A stretch of 64,000 nucleotides of DNA from Deltaproteobacteria bacterium (GTDB lineage: Bacteria; Myxococcota_A; Polyangia; Polyangiales; Ga0077539): assembly GCA_030694465.1 (NCBI GenBank), contig JAUXYJ010000054.1:1-64000 (forward strand), written 5' to 3'. This document shows, in pieces, positions 7,718 to 15,912 of the stretch; the stretch's first letter is position 1; each line of letters opens with the position of its first letter. The notes below the pieces were generated by a model that saw only the letters and a program-made list of their open reading frames with translations, had not been told where the DNA came from and did no database searches. Position numbers and translations under genes: made by a program.

Positions 7718-9661
7718 ATGACACAGCGCGCGTTAGCTTCGGGATCATTGTTTGCCTCTACGTGGGCAGATGACCAAGTCGTCGCGTGGATCGATGGGCA
7801 GCCGCTCGATGGTCAATCCGTCCACGTCGCGACCCATTGGCTCTCGCAGATTCTGGGTGAGCGCGGGCTGGGGGAGGGCGCCCACGTTGCGGTCTGGACT
7901 CACCCAAGCGACGAGACCGTCGCGCTGCTGATCGCGTGTGTGCTCTGCGGTGTAGTGACAGTGCCACTGAACCCGGCGCTCGGATCGCGCGAGCTTGAGC
8001 ACATCGTAAGCGACGCCTGCCCGGCCCTGGTGCTGAGCGCACGGGCAACGCAAGATGCTGCAAAAATACAGACGATTGACACCTTGGGGCTCGACCCTTC
8101 GTGGCGCAATCTGCAAGAGAGCACTCCGTCGCGTCCGCCCGAACTCCCTAAGCATCACGACCGAAGCGCGCTCCTCGTGCTCTACACTTCGGGGACCACG
8201 GGTGCGCCGAAGGGTGCGGTGCTGACGGGCCGCAACGTGATGCACAACCTGGACGCGTTGGCCGACGCTTGGGCGCTCACGTCAGGCGATCGTGTGCTCC
8301 ATGCGCTGCCGCTCTTTCACGTCCATGGGCTCTGCTTGGGGCTGTACGGCGCGCTGCGTGCGGGCGCTGAGTTCTCGTGGCTTACGCGCTTTGACGTGAG
8401 CGCTCTTTGCAGCGAAATCACCCGTGGAGCGACCGTCCTGTACGCAGTCCCGACCATGTACGTGCGCTTGCTCGACGCAGCCGAGAGCGACCCAGAGGTC
8501 CTCTGCGCGCTTGCCTCATTGCGTTTGCTTGTGAGTGGCTCTGCGGCGCTCGCCGAGCGAGAGCATCGACGGTTGGCGCGGCTTAAAATCACGACGCTCC
8601 GCGAGCGCTATGGCCTCACCGAGACCCTGATCAATTGCGTGCAGCGCGTGGACGAGCCGGCTCAGCCCGGCTGGGTCGGACGCGCGACAGCGGGCACCGA
8701 GGTCGCTCTGTGTGACGAGCACCGAAGGCCTCTTGAGACGCAAGACCGCGAGACCCTCGGTGAGCTTCGCGTGCGTGGCCCCAATGTGTTCGCAGGCTAC
8801 CTCGGAAACACGGCAGCAACGGTCGCCGCGATGGATGAAATGGGCTGGTTTTATACTGGCGATCTCGCGATGATGGACCTCGAAGGGCGAGTCAAGATCG
8901 TCGGTCGAAGGGCGACTGACTTGATCAAGACAGGCGGCTACAAGGTAGGCGCTGGCGAGGTCGAGAGCGCGCTGAGTGAGCACCCCGCGATCGCCGAGTG
9001 CGCGGTGCGTGGCGAGGCGGACGAAGACCTCGGTGAGCGCATCGTGGCGTATGCGGTCTCGCGCTCAGGGAGCGAGCGTCCGACGCTGCGTGCGCTTCAA
9101 GACCTCGTAGCCTCGCTGCTGGCTGCGCACAAGCGCCCGCGTGAGGTCCACTGGATCAAGGCGCTCCCGCGCAACGCGATGGGCAAAGTGCTCAAGCGAC
9201 AGCTCTCGACCCATGAGGAGGACACAGTGCAAACGACCGCTGAAATCGCATGGTTTTCGTATGAAATCACGGTTCGCTTTCAAGAGATCGACGCCGCGGG
9301 TGTCATGTTTTTTGCGCGGGTGTTCGAGTGGTTTCACGACAGCTATTTCGCCGCGATGGCCGCGCACGGCGTGGACTTTGTCGCGGTGCTCAGAGACCGG
9401 CCGTGGCTCGCCCCGATTACGCACGCCGAGGCTGACTTCAGGCGCCCCATGCGCTTCGGAGACCGGCTGTTGGTGCGCTTGACGCCTACGGTCGATGCGC
9501 AACGACTCACGATTCGCTATGAAATTGTCCAAGTGGATTCACCAAAGGTAGTGCACGCTGCGGGCCACACCGTGCACGCCTTCGTAGACGCTGAGACGTT
9601 TCGTGCAGTCGCGATCCCAGAGGCGATTCGGAAGGCGATTGGAGTAGAGTCCGCCCCATGA
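7718..9661 (+). CDS. acyl-CoA ligase (ANL) fused to hotdog acyl-CoA thioesterase
   Basis: 647 aa from ATG 7718. Residues 1-500 are an AMP-forming acyl-CoA synthetase: P-loop YTSGTTGAPKGAV (156-168), LPLFHVHGL, RYGLTET, YTGDLA, the hinge GRRATDLIKTGGYKVGAGEVE and the C-terminal catalytic Lys in NAMGKVLKRQL. The wording is closest to MatB/ACSF3-like malonyl-CoA or medium-chain ligases; a MenE role is possible. Residues 504-647 are a YbgC/FadM/DHNA-CoA-type hotdog thioesterase (RFQEIDAAGVMFFARVFEWFHDSYF). The ligase ends where stand-alone ligases end, and the join contains an internal ribosome-binding site (9215-9221). Combining an enzyme that makes acyl-CoA with one that hydrolyses it suggests either a shared pathway with intermediate steps, as in MenE and MenI, or proofreading. 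Confidence 0.85.
   Translation: MTQRALASGSLFASTWADDQVVAWIDGQPLDGQSVHVATHWLSQILGERGLGEGAHVAVWTHPSDETVALLIACVLCGVVTVPLNPALGSRELEHIVSDACPALVLSARATQDAAKIQTIDTLGLDPSWRNLQESTPSRPPELPKHHDRSALLVLYTSGTTGAPKGAVLTGRNVMHNLDALADAWALTSGDRVLHALPLFHVHGLCLGLYGALRAGAEFSWLTRFDVSALCSEITRGATVLYAVPTMYVRLLDAAESDPEVLCALASLRLLVSGSAALAEREHRRLARLKITTLRERYGLTETLINCVQRVDEPAQPGWVGRATAGTEVALCDEHRRPLETQDRETLGELRVRGPNVFAGYLGNTAATVAAMDEMGWFYTGDLAMMDLEGRVKIVGRRATDLIKTGGYKVGAGEVESALSEHPAIAECAVRGEADEDLGERIVAYAVSRSGSERPTLRALQDLVASLLAAHKRPREVHWIKALPRNAMGKVLKRQLSTHEEDTVQTTAEIAWFSYEITVRFQEIDAAGVMFFARVFEWFHDSYFAAMAAHGVDFVAVLRDRPWLAPITHAEADFRRPMRFGDRLLVRLTPTVDAQRLTIRYEIVQVDSPKVVHAAGHTVHAFVDAETFRAVAIPEAIRKAIGVESAP
9215..9221 (+). promoter_or_regulatory. 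internal Shine-Dalgarno before in-frame GTG 9227
   Basis: GAGGAGG sits five bases before an in-frame GTG (9227) exactly at the ligase/thioesterase boundary. Initiation here would yield a stand-alone 144-aa hotdog thioesterase (9227-9661). In the fusion the same bases encode the HEED linker. This may be a relic of two genes that lost the stop codon between them, or a working internal start. Confidence 0.55.
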
Positions 9662-10233
9662 GCGAGTCCCGATCGAGCGACCTGCGAGCCCAGGCGCTCG
9701 CGATTTATGGCAAGACCCACGACCAACTTGACGCGATCATGCGCGAAGGCACCGCGCCTTCGTTCGATTCGCTCTTGGGCTGGGAGTTTGACGGCCTCAA
9801 CGTCGGAGCAATCCCCGGACTGTTGGGAATTCGAAAGTTTCGCAAGGGATTTTACAAGGGATCCGCGCGAACGGCGTTTGGACCAGAGCCCTTTATTCAG
9901 GGCTACAACACGCCCATTCGATCCAACCCCATCGATCAGCCTCACGTCGCGCAGCCGTCAGAGTCATCGCCCAAGCGCTTCGGGTTCTACCGCGTGCATC
10001 CCTCGGCTCTCAATCCGGAGTTCTCGCGGTACCCCAACGCGTTGCTCTTGGACTACGGCCTCGGCGCAAACGGTCTCGACCCCTCGCGGTTTTTGCGCGA
10101 CTATTTGGTCCAAGTGACGCCCGAGAACCCTGATATTTTGCTCGGAAAAGCGTATCTCGATCTAGGCCTCGTGCATCCATTTGCCGGATTCTTTATCCTG
10201 CGCCGTCAGCAACAACACACGTTTGCCGGCTGA
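9658..10233 (+). CDS. unrecognised protein, 191 aa
   Basis: Overlaps the fused ligase/thioesterase by ATGA, so it is translationally coupled and probably functionally linked. No signal peptide or membrane helix. The visible stretches SLLGWEFDGLN (about 38-48), GIRKFRKGFYKGS and GYNTPIR recall small beta-barrel (lipocalin-like or GXWXG/DUF4334-like) proteins, but the match is weak and from memory. The C-terminal half has PNALLLDYGLGANG, ILLGKAYLDLGLVHPFAGFFILRRQ. Coupling to acyl-CoA genes would fit a lipid- or polyketide-binding role; that is inference only. Confidence 0.7.
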   Translation: MSESRSSDLRAQALAIYGKTHDQLDAIMREGTAPSFDSLLGWEFDGLNVGAIPGLLGIRKFRKGFYKGSARTAFGPEPFIQGYNTPIRSNPIDQPHVAQPSESSPKRFGFYRVHPSALNPEFSRYPNALLLDYGLGANGLDPSRFLRDYLVQVTPENPDILLGKAYLDLGLVHPFAGFFILRRQQQHTFAG

Positions 10234-10262
10234 GCGCGCCAGCCGTCCACTCAGGTGACACA

Positions 10263-11240
10263 GTGAGCGAGACCAAGAGCCGAGACCTTTTGCGCAGCGC
10301 GTTTGATGTTGCCGTTCAAGAGGGCAACTCACCCCTCGCTGTGTCCGACGGCGCTCATTTTTGCCTCGAGTGCCGCACGCTGCTGCGCGCTCGGAGAGTG
10401 TGCGACGGTGGCAAACGACATCGGGTCGTCAACCTCGATGATCCTTCGGGCCGCGCCGCGCTCTACGACGAAGTGTGGGGACCGATGAGCGCGCGCCGAC
10501 GCGCGAAAGAGATGGCAAAGGCCGGCGGAACAGGCGTCGCGCTCGACAGCTGTGCGGGCGGCCTCGGTGACTGTGGCGACTGCGGTCTCTCGGGCGACAT
10601 GGGCGAATTTGCGGTCGTAGTCCTTGGACTGATCGCCGTATTTATCGTGTTTGTGGCGCTGTACTGGATCGGCTCGAAGCTGTTGGAATGGCACCGAAAA
10701 CGGAGCGCAAGGCTCAAGGCGCGTGGCGCTCTGGTGGCCGCACCTCGTGGCGTGGGCGCGACCCGAAACGGCATGATTGTGAGCGGCCCTAGCCTGGGAA
10801 TCGCCGACGATGGCCGCGCCATTGTGGGTCTCTCGGCAGAGTTCGCGGAGGCACGGTGGAGCGCAAACGCGATCACGCTTCGATACGCCGAGACGGGTGG
10901 CTTTTTAGTGCGGCTTGACAGCGGCGAGCTGCTCATGATTCCGGAGGGCGCGCTGCGATTGCACGGCGGACACCGCGAGGCCATGACCACCGAGCAAGCG
11001 CGCGAGCGATTGAACCAATGGCTCCCATGCAACCAACAGGCGGACGAGTTCGACTTCGCCTTGATCCCCTGGAACACCGCGACACTTTCATCGCTGCGCG
11101 TTGGCGATCGCGTGGCCGTCGCAGGTCACGTAGTGATCTCGCAGGCCGCACCCAGCGTGGTCATCGAGAGCGGGTTTCGCGTGAGCTCTGGCGCGCTGAC
11201 CACCGAAGATGTCCCAGTCGTGACCGTTATCGCCCAATAG
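10263..11240 (+). CDS. membrane protein with N-terminal zinc-ribbon-like segment
   Basis: 325 aa, GTG start 30 bases after the previous stop. Residues 30-55 hold FCLECRTLLRARRVC, a possible short zinc ribbon. A second Cys cluster (CAGGLGDCGDCG) lies just before one strong transmembrane helix (about 116-139, FAVVVLGLIAVFIVFVALYWI), followed by a basic stop-transfer (WHRKRSARLKARG). The C-terminal 180 residues form a soluble beta-rich domain without a motif I recognise. Myxococcota have many such proteins. Function unknown. Confidence 0.7.
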   Translation: MSETKSRDLLRSAFDVAVQEGNSPLAVSDGAHFCLECRTLLRARRVCDGGKRHRVVNLDDPSGRAALYDEVWGPMSARRRAKEMAKAGGTGVALDSCAGGLGDCGDCGLSGDMGEFAVVVLGLIAVFIVFVALYWIGSKLLEWHRKRSARLKARGALVAAPRGVGATRNGMIVSGPSLGIADDGRAIVGLSAEFAEARWSANAITLRYAETGGFLVRLDSGELLMIPEGALRLHGGHREAMTTEQARERLNQWLPCNQQADEFDFALIPWNTATLSSLRVGDRVAVAGHVVISQAAPSVVIESGFRVSSGALTTEDVPVVTVIAQ

Positions 11241-11270
11241 TCTTGGGCCCCTAGCGTAGCATCGCGCCAC

Positions 11271-11762
11271 ATGGCAAAAATCGATGCCGTTTCAAGCGTG
11301 GCGCGTGCGCGCTATGCGGCCTGGGTCAACAAGCGAACGTCTTCTTTCGGCGCGCTCAGCGCAGACAAGAGCGAGGCACTCATCGAGATCATGGTGATGG
11401 CCGCGTGCGTCGATGGCCAGCTCGCGCCAGGCGAGGCGTCTCTGTTGCGCGCCATGATTCTTGAGACACCAGGCTTTGGCGGAATTGATCAGCGCGGTCT
11501 GTCGCTCATCGTAGAGTCCATCGCAGAGCGGGTCGCGATCGATGGCCTCGAGGGACGCGTCCGCGCCGTCGCCAACGTGCTCAATAGCGACCCTGTACTG
11601 TGTCAGGAGGCGTACTTGCTGGCGGCGGCATTTGTGCACTTTGATGGGCACGTGGGTACCGAAGAGCAAGATTTCTTAGACGCCCTTCAGGCGACGTTTG
11701 AGCTCACCGACGAGGCCGTCGCCGAGATCGTGGCGCTGGCCGAAGAGCTTCACAGTAACTAG
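11271..11762 (+). CDS. TerB-like (tellurite-resistance fold) protein
   Basis: 163 aa, all helical. It carries the paired acidic loops that define TerB-like domains: MMAACVDGQLAPGE-type (here VMAACVDGQLAPGE, about 42-55) and FVHFDGHVGTEEQDFL (about 124-139). TerB folds bind divalent metal and appear in stress and phage-defence contexts as well as in unrelated housekeeping ones. There is no TerC/D/E neighbour. It follows the zinc-ribbon membrane protein by 30 bases and may share its transcript. It is convergent with the kinase gene. Confidence 0.75.
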   Translation: MAKIDAVSSVARARYAAWVNKRTSSFGALSADKSEALIEIMVMAACVDGQLAPGEASLLRAMILETPGFGGIDQRGLSLIVESIAERVAIDGLEGRVRAVANVLNSDPVLCQEAYLLAAAFVHFDGHVGTEEQDFLDALQATFELTDEAVAEIVALAEELHSN

Positions 11763-11783
11763 TCGATTACATTCACGAATCGC

Positions 11784-13229
11784 TCAGTCGTTCCAGCGAG
11801 TAACAACCTGCGTACCGTGGGTGCGGCGAATGGACACAGCCGAGTTGGTGCCTGAGTTCTCTGGCGTGCGAGCCTGCGTGGATCGATTGCCTCGGTGAGG
11901 ACGAGCCACGGCGGCGCCCGAAGCGCCACTGCTCGCCTGTACGGCCAAGTCTGGACCGGTAGGAGCCACCTCTGGGGTCAAGGGCGGCTCAGGCGTGACC
12001 GGCTGCTGGTTCAGGGTTGGTGAGCTCGCGCTCGGCAACGCGGGCACCACAGCCGACGCAGCAACCGGCGATTGCAGCGAGCGGTTGCGCTCGATCGACG
12101 CGGTCCGCTCGTTGCGCAGTGTCCACAGGCCAACAGCCAGCGCGAAGGACGCCACACCTACGAGCACCGCCACCAACGCACGCTGACTGCGCCTCGCGCT
12201 GCTGGGGTGATTTTTACTCGTGACGATCGTCTTGCTCGACAGGTTCTGCGCGTCGTCAATGCAAGCTTGAAGAAGCAAAGAGAACTCGTGGGCGGTCTGT
12301 GGACGTTTGTCAGGATCCTTGGACAACGCGCCAGCCACGAGCGCCTCGAGAGACTCGGGGATCAACCGCTCGGGGACCTCTTGCCGGACGAGCGTTGGTA
12401 CGGTCTTGATGTGATGCGCCATGACGATCACCGCGTCGTCGTCGGTGAACGGTGGGTGTCCCGTGAGCATGTGAAAGAGCAGCACTCCGATCGCGTAGAG
12501 ATCACTGCGGCCATCAATCGGTTTGCCCTGCGCTTGTTCGGGCGACATGTACCGAGGCGTCCCAAAGACCGTGCCCTCTTGCGTCTGGAGCGCATCTAAA
12601 CCGCGCTCACCGTCACGGATCTTAGCGATCCCAAAATCAACGACCTTCACGATCTCGCGTTCGGACTCTCTGCTGCTCGGAGCGAGCGCCAGAAAGATAT
12701 TATCGGGCTTGAGATCGCGGTGAATAATGGCTTGATTGTGCGCTTCGTCGAGCGAGCCCAACACTCCCAACGCGACGCGGATCGCGTAGAGAACATCGAG
12801 CGGTCCCTCGCGCTTGATCTTGGCCGAGAGCATCTCGCCCTCGAGCAGCTCCATCGCCAAAAACAACAGCCCGTCTTTGGTCTGCCCAAAGTCAAACACC
12901 GTCACGGTGTTGCGATGACGCAGCTGCGAGAGCGTCCGCGCCTCGCGATGAAATCTCGCCGACGTCTCTGGATCGCGGCCCAAATCACGACGCAACACTT
13001 TGAGGGCGACCTCGCGGTGCATGCCCACCTGCTCTGCGCGATACACGGTCCCCATTCCGCCTGCGCCCACCCGACCGACCACTACGTAGCGGTCCGCGAC
13101 GGTGGTGCCAAGCATGGAGTCACCTTGGGCGCTCTCAATCGCAGCGAGACTCAGGAGCCTCCGACCGTCATCGGGACAATGGACCTGATCATCGCCGAAT
13201 TGTGCGCTGCACAGCGGGCAAACCAACAT
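11784..13229 (-). CDS. Ser/Thr protein kinase with N-terminal zinc ribbon and C-terminal TM
   Basis: 481 aa. N-terminal CPLC...CPDD zinc-ribbon-like motif (4-20), then a Hanks kinase domain at about 45-310: GAGGMGTVYRA loop, VALKVL lysine, IIHRDLKPDN catalytic loop, VVDFGIAK magnesium loop, GTPRYMSPEQ activation segment, all intact. A transmembrane helix (about 355-375, LVAVLVGVASFALAVGLW) is followed by a Pro/Ala/Thr-rich exposed tail that ends in a basic segment. The kinase faces the cytoplasm. It is divergent from the HEAT-repeat gene at 13332. The ligand is unknown. Confidence 0.9.
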   Translation of the reverse strand: MLVCPLCSAQFGDDQVHCPDDGRRLLSLAAIESAQGDSMLGTTVADRYVVVGRVGAGGMGTVYRAEQVGMHREVALKVLRRDLGRDPETSARFHREARTLSQLRHRNTVTVFDFGQTKDGLLFLAMELLEGEMLSAKIKREGPLDVLYAIRVALGVLGSLDEAHNQAIIHRDLKPDNIFLALAPSSRESEREIVKVVDFGIAKIRDGERGLDALQTQEGTVFGTPRYMSPEQAQGKPIDGRSDLYAIGVLLFHMLTGHPPFTDDDAVIVMAHHIKTVPTLVRQEVPERLIPESLEALVAGALSKDPDKRPQTAHEFSLLLQACIDDAQNLSSKTIVTSKNHPSSARRSQRALVAVLVGVASFALAVGLWTLRNERTASIERNRSLQSPVAASAVVPALPSASSPTLNQQPVTPEPPLTPEVAPTGPDLAVQASSGASGAAVARPHRGNRSTQARTPENSGTNSAVSIRRTHGTQVVTRWND

Positions 13230-13331
13230 CAGAGAGACAGTCTACACCCAGCGCAGAAGATCAACCACTCCCGCTTGTCTCCAACGTCTGCGCCGCAGCG
13301 TCACGGAGATGATGTAGGCTGAACGCGCTTC

Positions 13332-15218
13332 ATGCGTCGCCTGAATTTTCGTGCACTTGCTCTGACGTTGCTGACCGTTCTGACAAGCGGAGTCGTCAGC
13401 GCTCAGCCTCGCGCGGCAGCCCAAACAAGCTCGCGTTGGGGGTATCCAAGCTGGATTCGACAGCTCAGCTCCGCCGATCCTGCCCTGAGATCCGGAGCGA
13501 TTCGTGCGCTCGTTCGCTATGCCCCAGCCGACGAGATCACCCAACGCACCATCACCGCTGCGATGCTTGAGCAACTGCAACGCGAAACGGACCCACAGGT
13601 CGAACTGTCGCTAGTGCGCGCATTGCCTGTGAATTTGCTGACCGAATGGCGAAGACCGCTCCTCGCCGTGGCCTTGGAGCACAATCGACTCGACACCGCT
13701 GCTCAGGCTCTCGCGTTCGCTCGAATCGGCCCCACGCACGACGTCGAGACCTTTGATGTGGTGCTGTCCGCCCTCGCGCTTGAGATCTTGAGTGAACACG
13801 ACGCCTCTCGCCGGGCTGCGCTCGCTTCGTTGGCACAGGCCAGCGACACAGTGCTCTCGGATCGCGTCACAATTCATCGTGCAAACGCTCCGCGATTCGC
13901 AGTGCTTCTCGAGGTGTTAGGCCTGCGCTCGGACGCGAGATGGAGCACCACGATACTTGAGCACCTTGAGTCATCGGTTGTGGCGGTGCGAATCGCAGCC
14001 CTTCGCGCGGCTGCCGACCTGGCGCTGCTCGAGAGCGCGCCGCTGGTGATTCAGCGGATCGAGCGGGCAACCGAGGACTCGGAGCGCCAAGCCGCCTTGC
14101 GAACCTTGGGCGTCGTCGGCGGAGTCATCGCAGCGGAAAGCGAGCGCGTTTTGCGCGATCAAATCTCGCGCGGAAACACGGCGTTGGCGATGCAGATCGC
14201 TGCGCAATTGGGGCTACGCAATTTGGTCGACGCGATGCTCCCCGCGCTGGGCCGCTCGTGGTCTGCTGACCGCTTAGCAGCTGCTGAATCGATCGCGACC
14301 GTGGGCGGGCCCACGGCGGCCACGGCGCTCACCACGGCGGCGCTCAGAGAGCCCGACGCGGCCGTCCGACGCGCCCTCTGGACTGCGTCACTGCGCGCCG
14401 ATTTGAGCGCGGCGGCTGCTGTCGCACGCGCGGCGACGCGCGATGTGAGTGCGCGATGGGCATGGCTTGCGCACTCGCTCCGTGGCGAGAGGACCGCGGA
14501 CCTTGGCCTCCGAGCAAGCGCGGGCGAACAAGAACCTGCAGCCATGGCGCTCAATTGCCTGGCGGGCCGCTGCGAGGCAGCCCTCGCGTCGCTGAGCGCC
14601 CACAATCCAGAGCAGATCGCGACGGCCCTGTGGGCGATGAGCTTCGCCCCCCAGCGATCGTCAGAGCTCATGCGGCGAGTCGGCCTCGGAGAGCTCGACG
14701 CGCTCGACAGCCACGGGCAGACCGCGCTGCTCTTCGCAGTGCTTCGCCACGCCAATCAATCCGACGCTGCGCTCTTGCGAGAGCTTGTTGGACGGATGAA
14801 CCCCGAGCTGGCCATCGTCATGGTCGATGCGCTCTCGCGTCTGGCCATTGCCCCTGATCAAGCCACACTGACGAGCCTCGCCAACGACGCGAGAGAGCCA
14901 GTACGAGCGACCATCCCATGGGTAGCGCTGCGCACCCAAGACGCGCGGGCGGTGGCAGCTTCGCGCAATCTGGCGTTGTCTGATCCGAGCGCCGCGGTCC
15001 AACGATCTGTGCTTGCTGCGACCCGCACGCGGACCTTTAGCGGCGGCCAAGGCGTGGGACAAATCAGCGGGCTTGAGCCCTTTAGCGTCTGGGCCATCGA
15101 GTCATCGGACCACGTGTGGATTTATGCCATGGTCGGCCCTGATGGCACGTTGCTCCTCCCGAGAATGGCATCCGCAGAGGTCGCTCTATGGCAAATCGCA
15201 CGCGCTGACTCTTCGTAG
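13332..15218 (+). CDS. exported HEAT-repeat protein
   Basis: 628 aa. A signal peptide (about 1-25, ending VVSAQP) is followed by a long array of paired helices with the HEAT pattern, for example DPALRSGAIRALVRYAP and SSVVAVRIAALRAAADLALLES, through to about residue 560. The last 60 residues differ (SGLEPFSVWAIESSDHVWIY) and probably form a small cap. HEAT solenoids are protein-binding scaffolds. There is no catalytic motif. It stands alone between a divergent kinase gene and xseB. Confidence 0.75.
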   Translation: MRRLNFRALALTLLTVLTSGVVSAQPRAAAQTSSRWGYPSWIRQLSSADPALRSGAIRALVRYAPADEITQRTITAAMLEQLQRETDPQVELSLVRALPVNLLTEWRRPLLAVALEHNRLDTAAQALAFARIGPTHDVETFDVVLSALALEILSEHDASRRAALASLAQASDTVLSDRVTIHRANAPRFAVLLEVLGLRSDARWSTTILEHLESSVVAVRIAALRAAADLALLESAPLVIQRIERATEDSERQAALRTLGVVGGVIAAESERVLRDQISRGNTALAMQIAAQLGLRNLVDAMLPALGRSWSADRLAAAESIATVGGPTAATALTTAALREPDAAVRRALWTASLRADLSAAAAVARAATRDVSARWAWLAHSLRGERTADLGLRASAGEQEPAAMALNCLAGRCEAALASLSAHNPEQIATALWAMSFAPQRSSELMRRVGLGELDALDSHGQTALLFAVLRHANQSDAALLRELVGRMNPELAIVMVDALSRLAIAPDQATLTSLANDAREPVRATIPWVALRTQDARAVAASRNLALSDPSAAVQRSVLAATRTRTFSGGQGVGQISGLEPFSVWAIESSDHVWIYAMVGPDGTLLLPRMASAEVALWQIARADSS

Positions 15219-15350
15219 TTCTGACAACCCAAGATCCATCTCGGGTGTTCATTTGTGGTCTCTGCGATTGTCTGCAACAACGGAGGGTACGAGCCAAAGT
15301 TGGCACGTGAGCCCTCACAAGTGGCCCGCCGCCACAGGAGACTATCGGGG

Positions 15351-15599
15351 ATGACGCAAGACACTACGACTCCAATTCCACTAGAGAAAATCCTCGAAAA
15401 GCTCTCACAGGTCGTGGAGAAGCTAGAGCGCGGCGACACGCCCCTTGAGCAAGCTTTGGCGATGTACGAAGAGGGAGTCCAGCTCGCGCGCGAGGGGCAG
15501 AGACGACTAGACGCGGCCGAGTCGCGTATCGAGATCCTGGCTGCGGGCAACGGCGACGTCTCGGTCACAGTTGTGCCGCGCGATGGCACATCGAGCTAG
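15351..15599 (+). CDS. xseB: exodeoxyribonuclease VII small subunit
   Basis: 82 aa from ATG 15351, preceded by AGGAG (15336-15340). The pattern IPLEKILEKLSQVVEKLERGDTPLEQALAMYEEGVQLAREGQRRLDAAESRIEIL (quoted in part: KLERGDTPLEQALAMYEEG) is diagnostic of XseB, the helical hairpin that binds the XseA catalytic chain. The complex degrades single-stranded DNA to oligonucleotides. No xseA is in the window, so the large subunit is encoded elsewhere. Confidence 0.92.
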   Translation: MTQDTTTPIPLEKILEKLSQVVEKLERGDTPLEQALAMYEEGVQLAREGQRRLDAAESRIEILAAGNGDVSVTVVPRDGTSS

Positions 15600-15912
15600 C
15601 GGTTTGGTCCACGTTGCGTGTCAGACAGTGGACGTTGGCAATCGCAGGGTGGTAGACCTCGCGAGAAATTGCGGGTGTTCAGACACGCGCGCTTCCGAGG
15701 ATGGCGAGTGATTGTGCACTCAGAATCGGAGATCGCGTTGAAGGCACGAGGTTCGCTCTAAGCCCAGCAAGGGCAGTGTGATGGCGCTCATTTGAGTGCT
15801 TCACAACTCGGGGCCTCAACCGCGGTGAACCCACGATTATTTCGTGTGTTCCAATCTTGATGAACACCTCGTTGGTGTTGAACTGAATGATCACTCTGAG
15901 GAGTACGTGAGA
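15600..15912. other. 313-bp non-coding stretch before the OmpA gene
   Basis: No convincing gene on either strand; short frames lack ribosome-binding sites. It holds a possible xseB terminator (GTCCAC/GTGGAC arms about 15608-15635, no T run). Close to the OmpA gene is a perfect six-bp hairpin, AACACC-TCGTT-GGTGTT (15863-15879), 33 bases before the start. GAGGAG at 15898-15903 is the ribosome-binding site for 15913. Confidence 0.5.
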
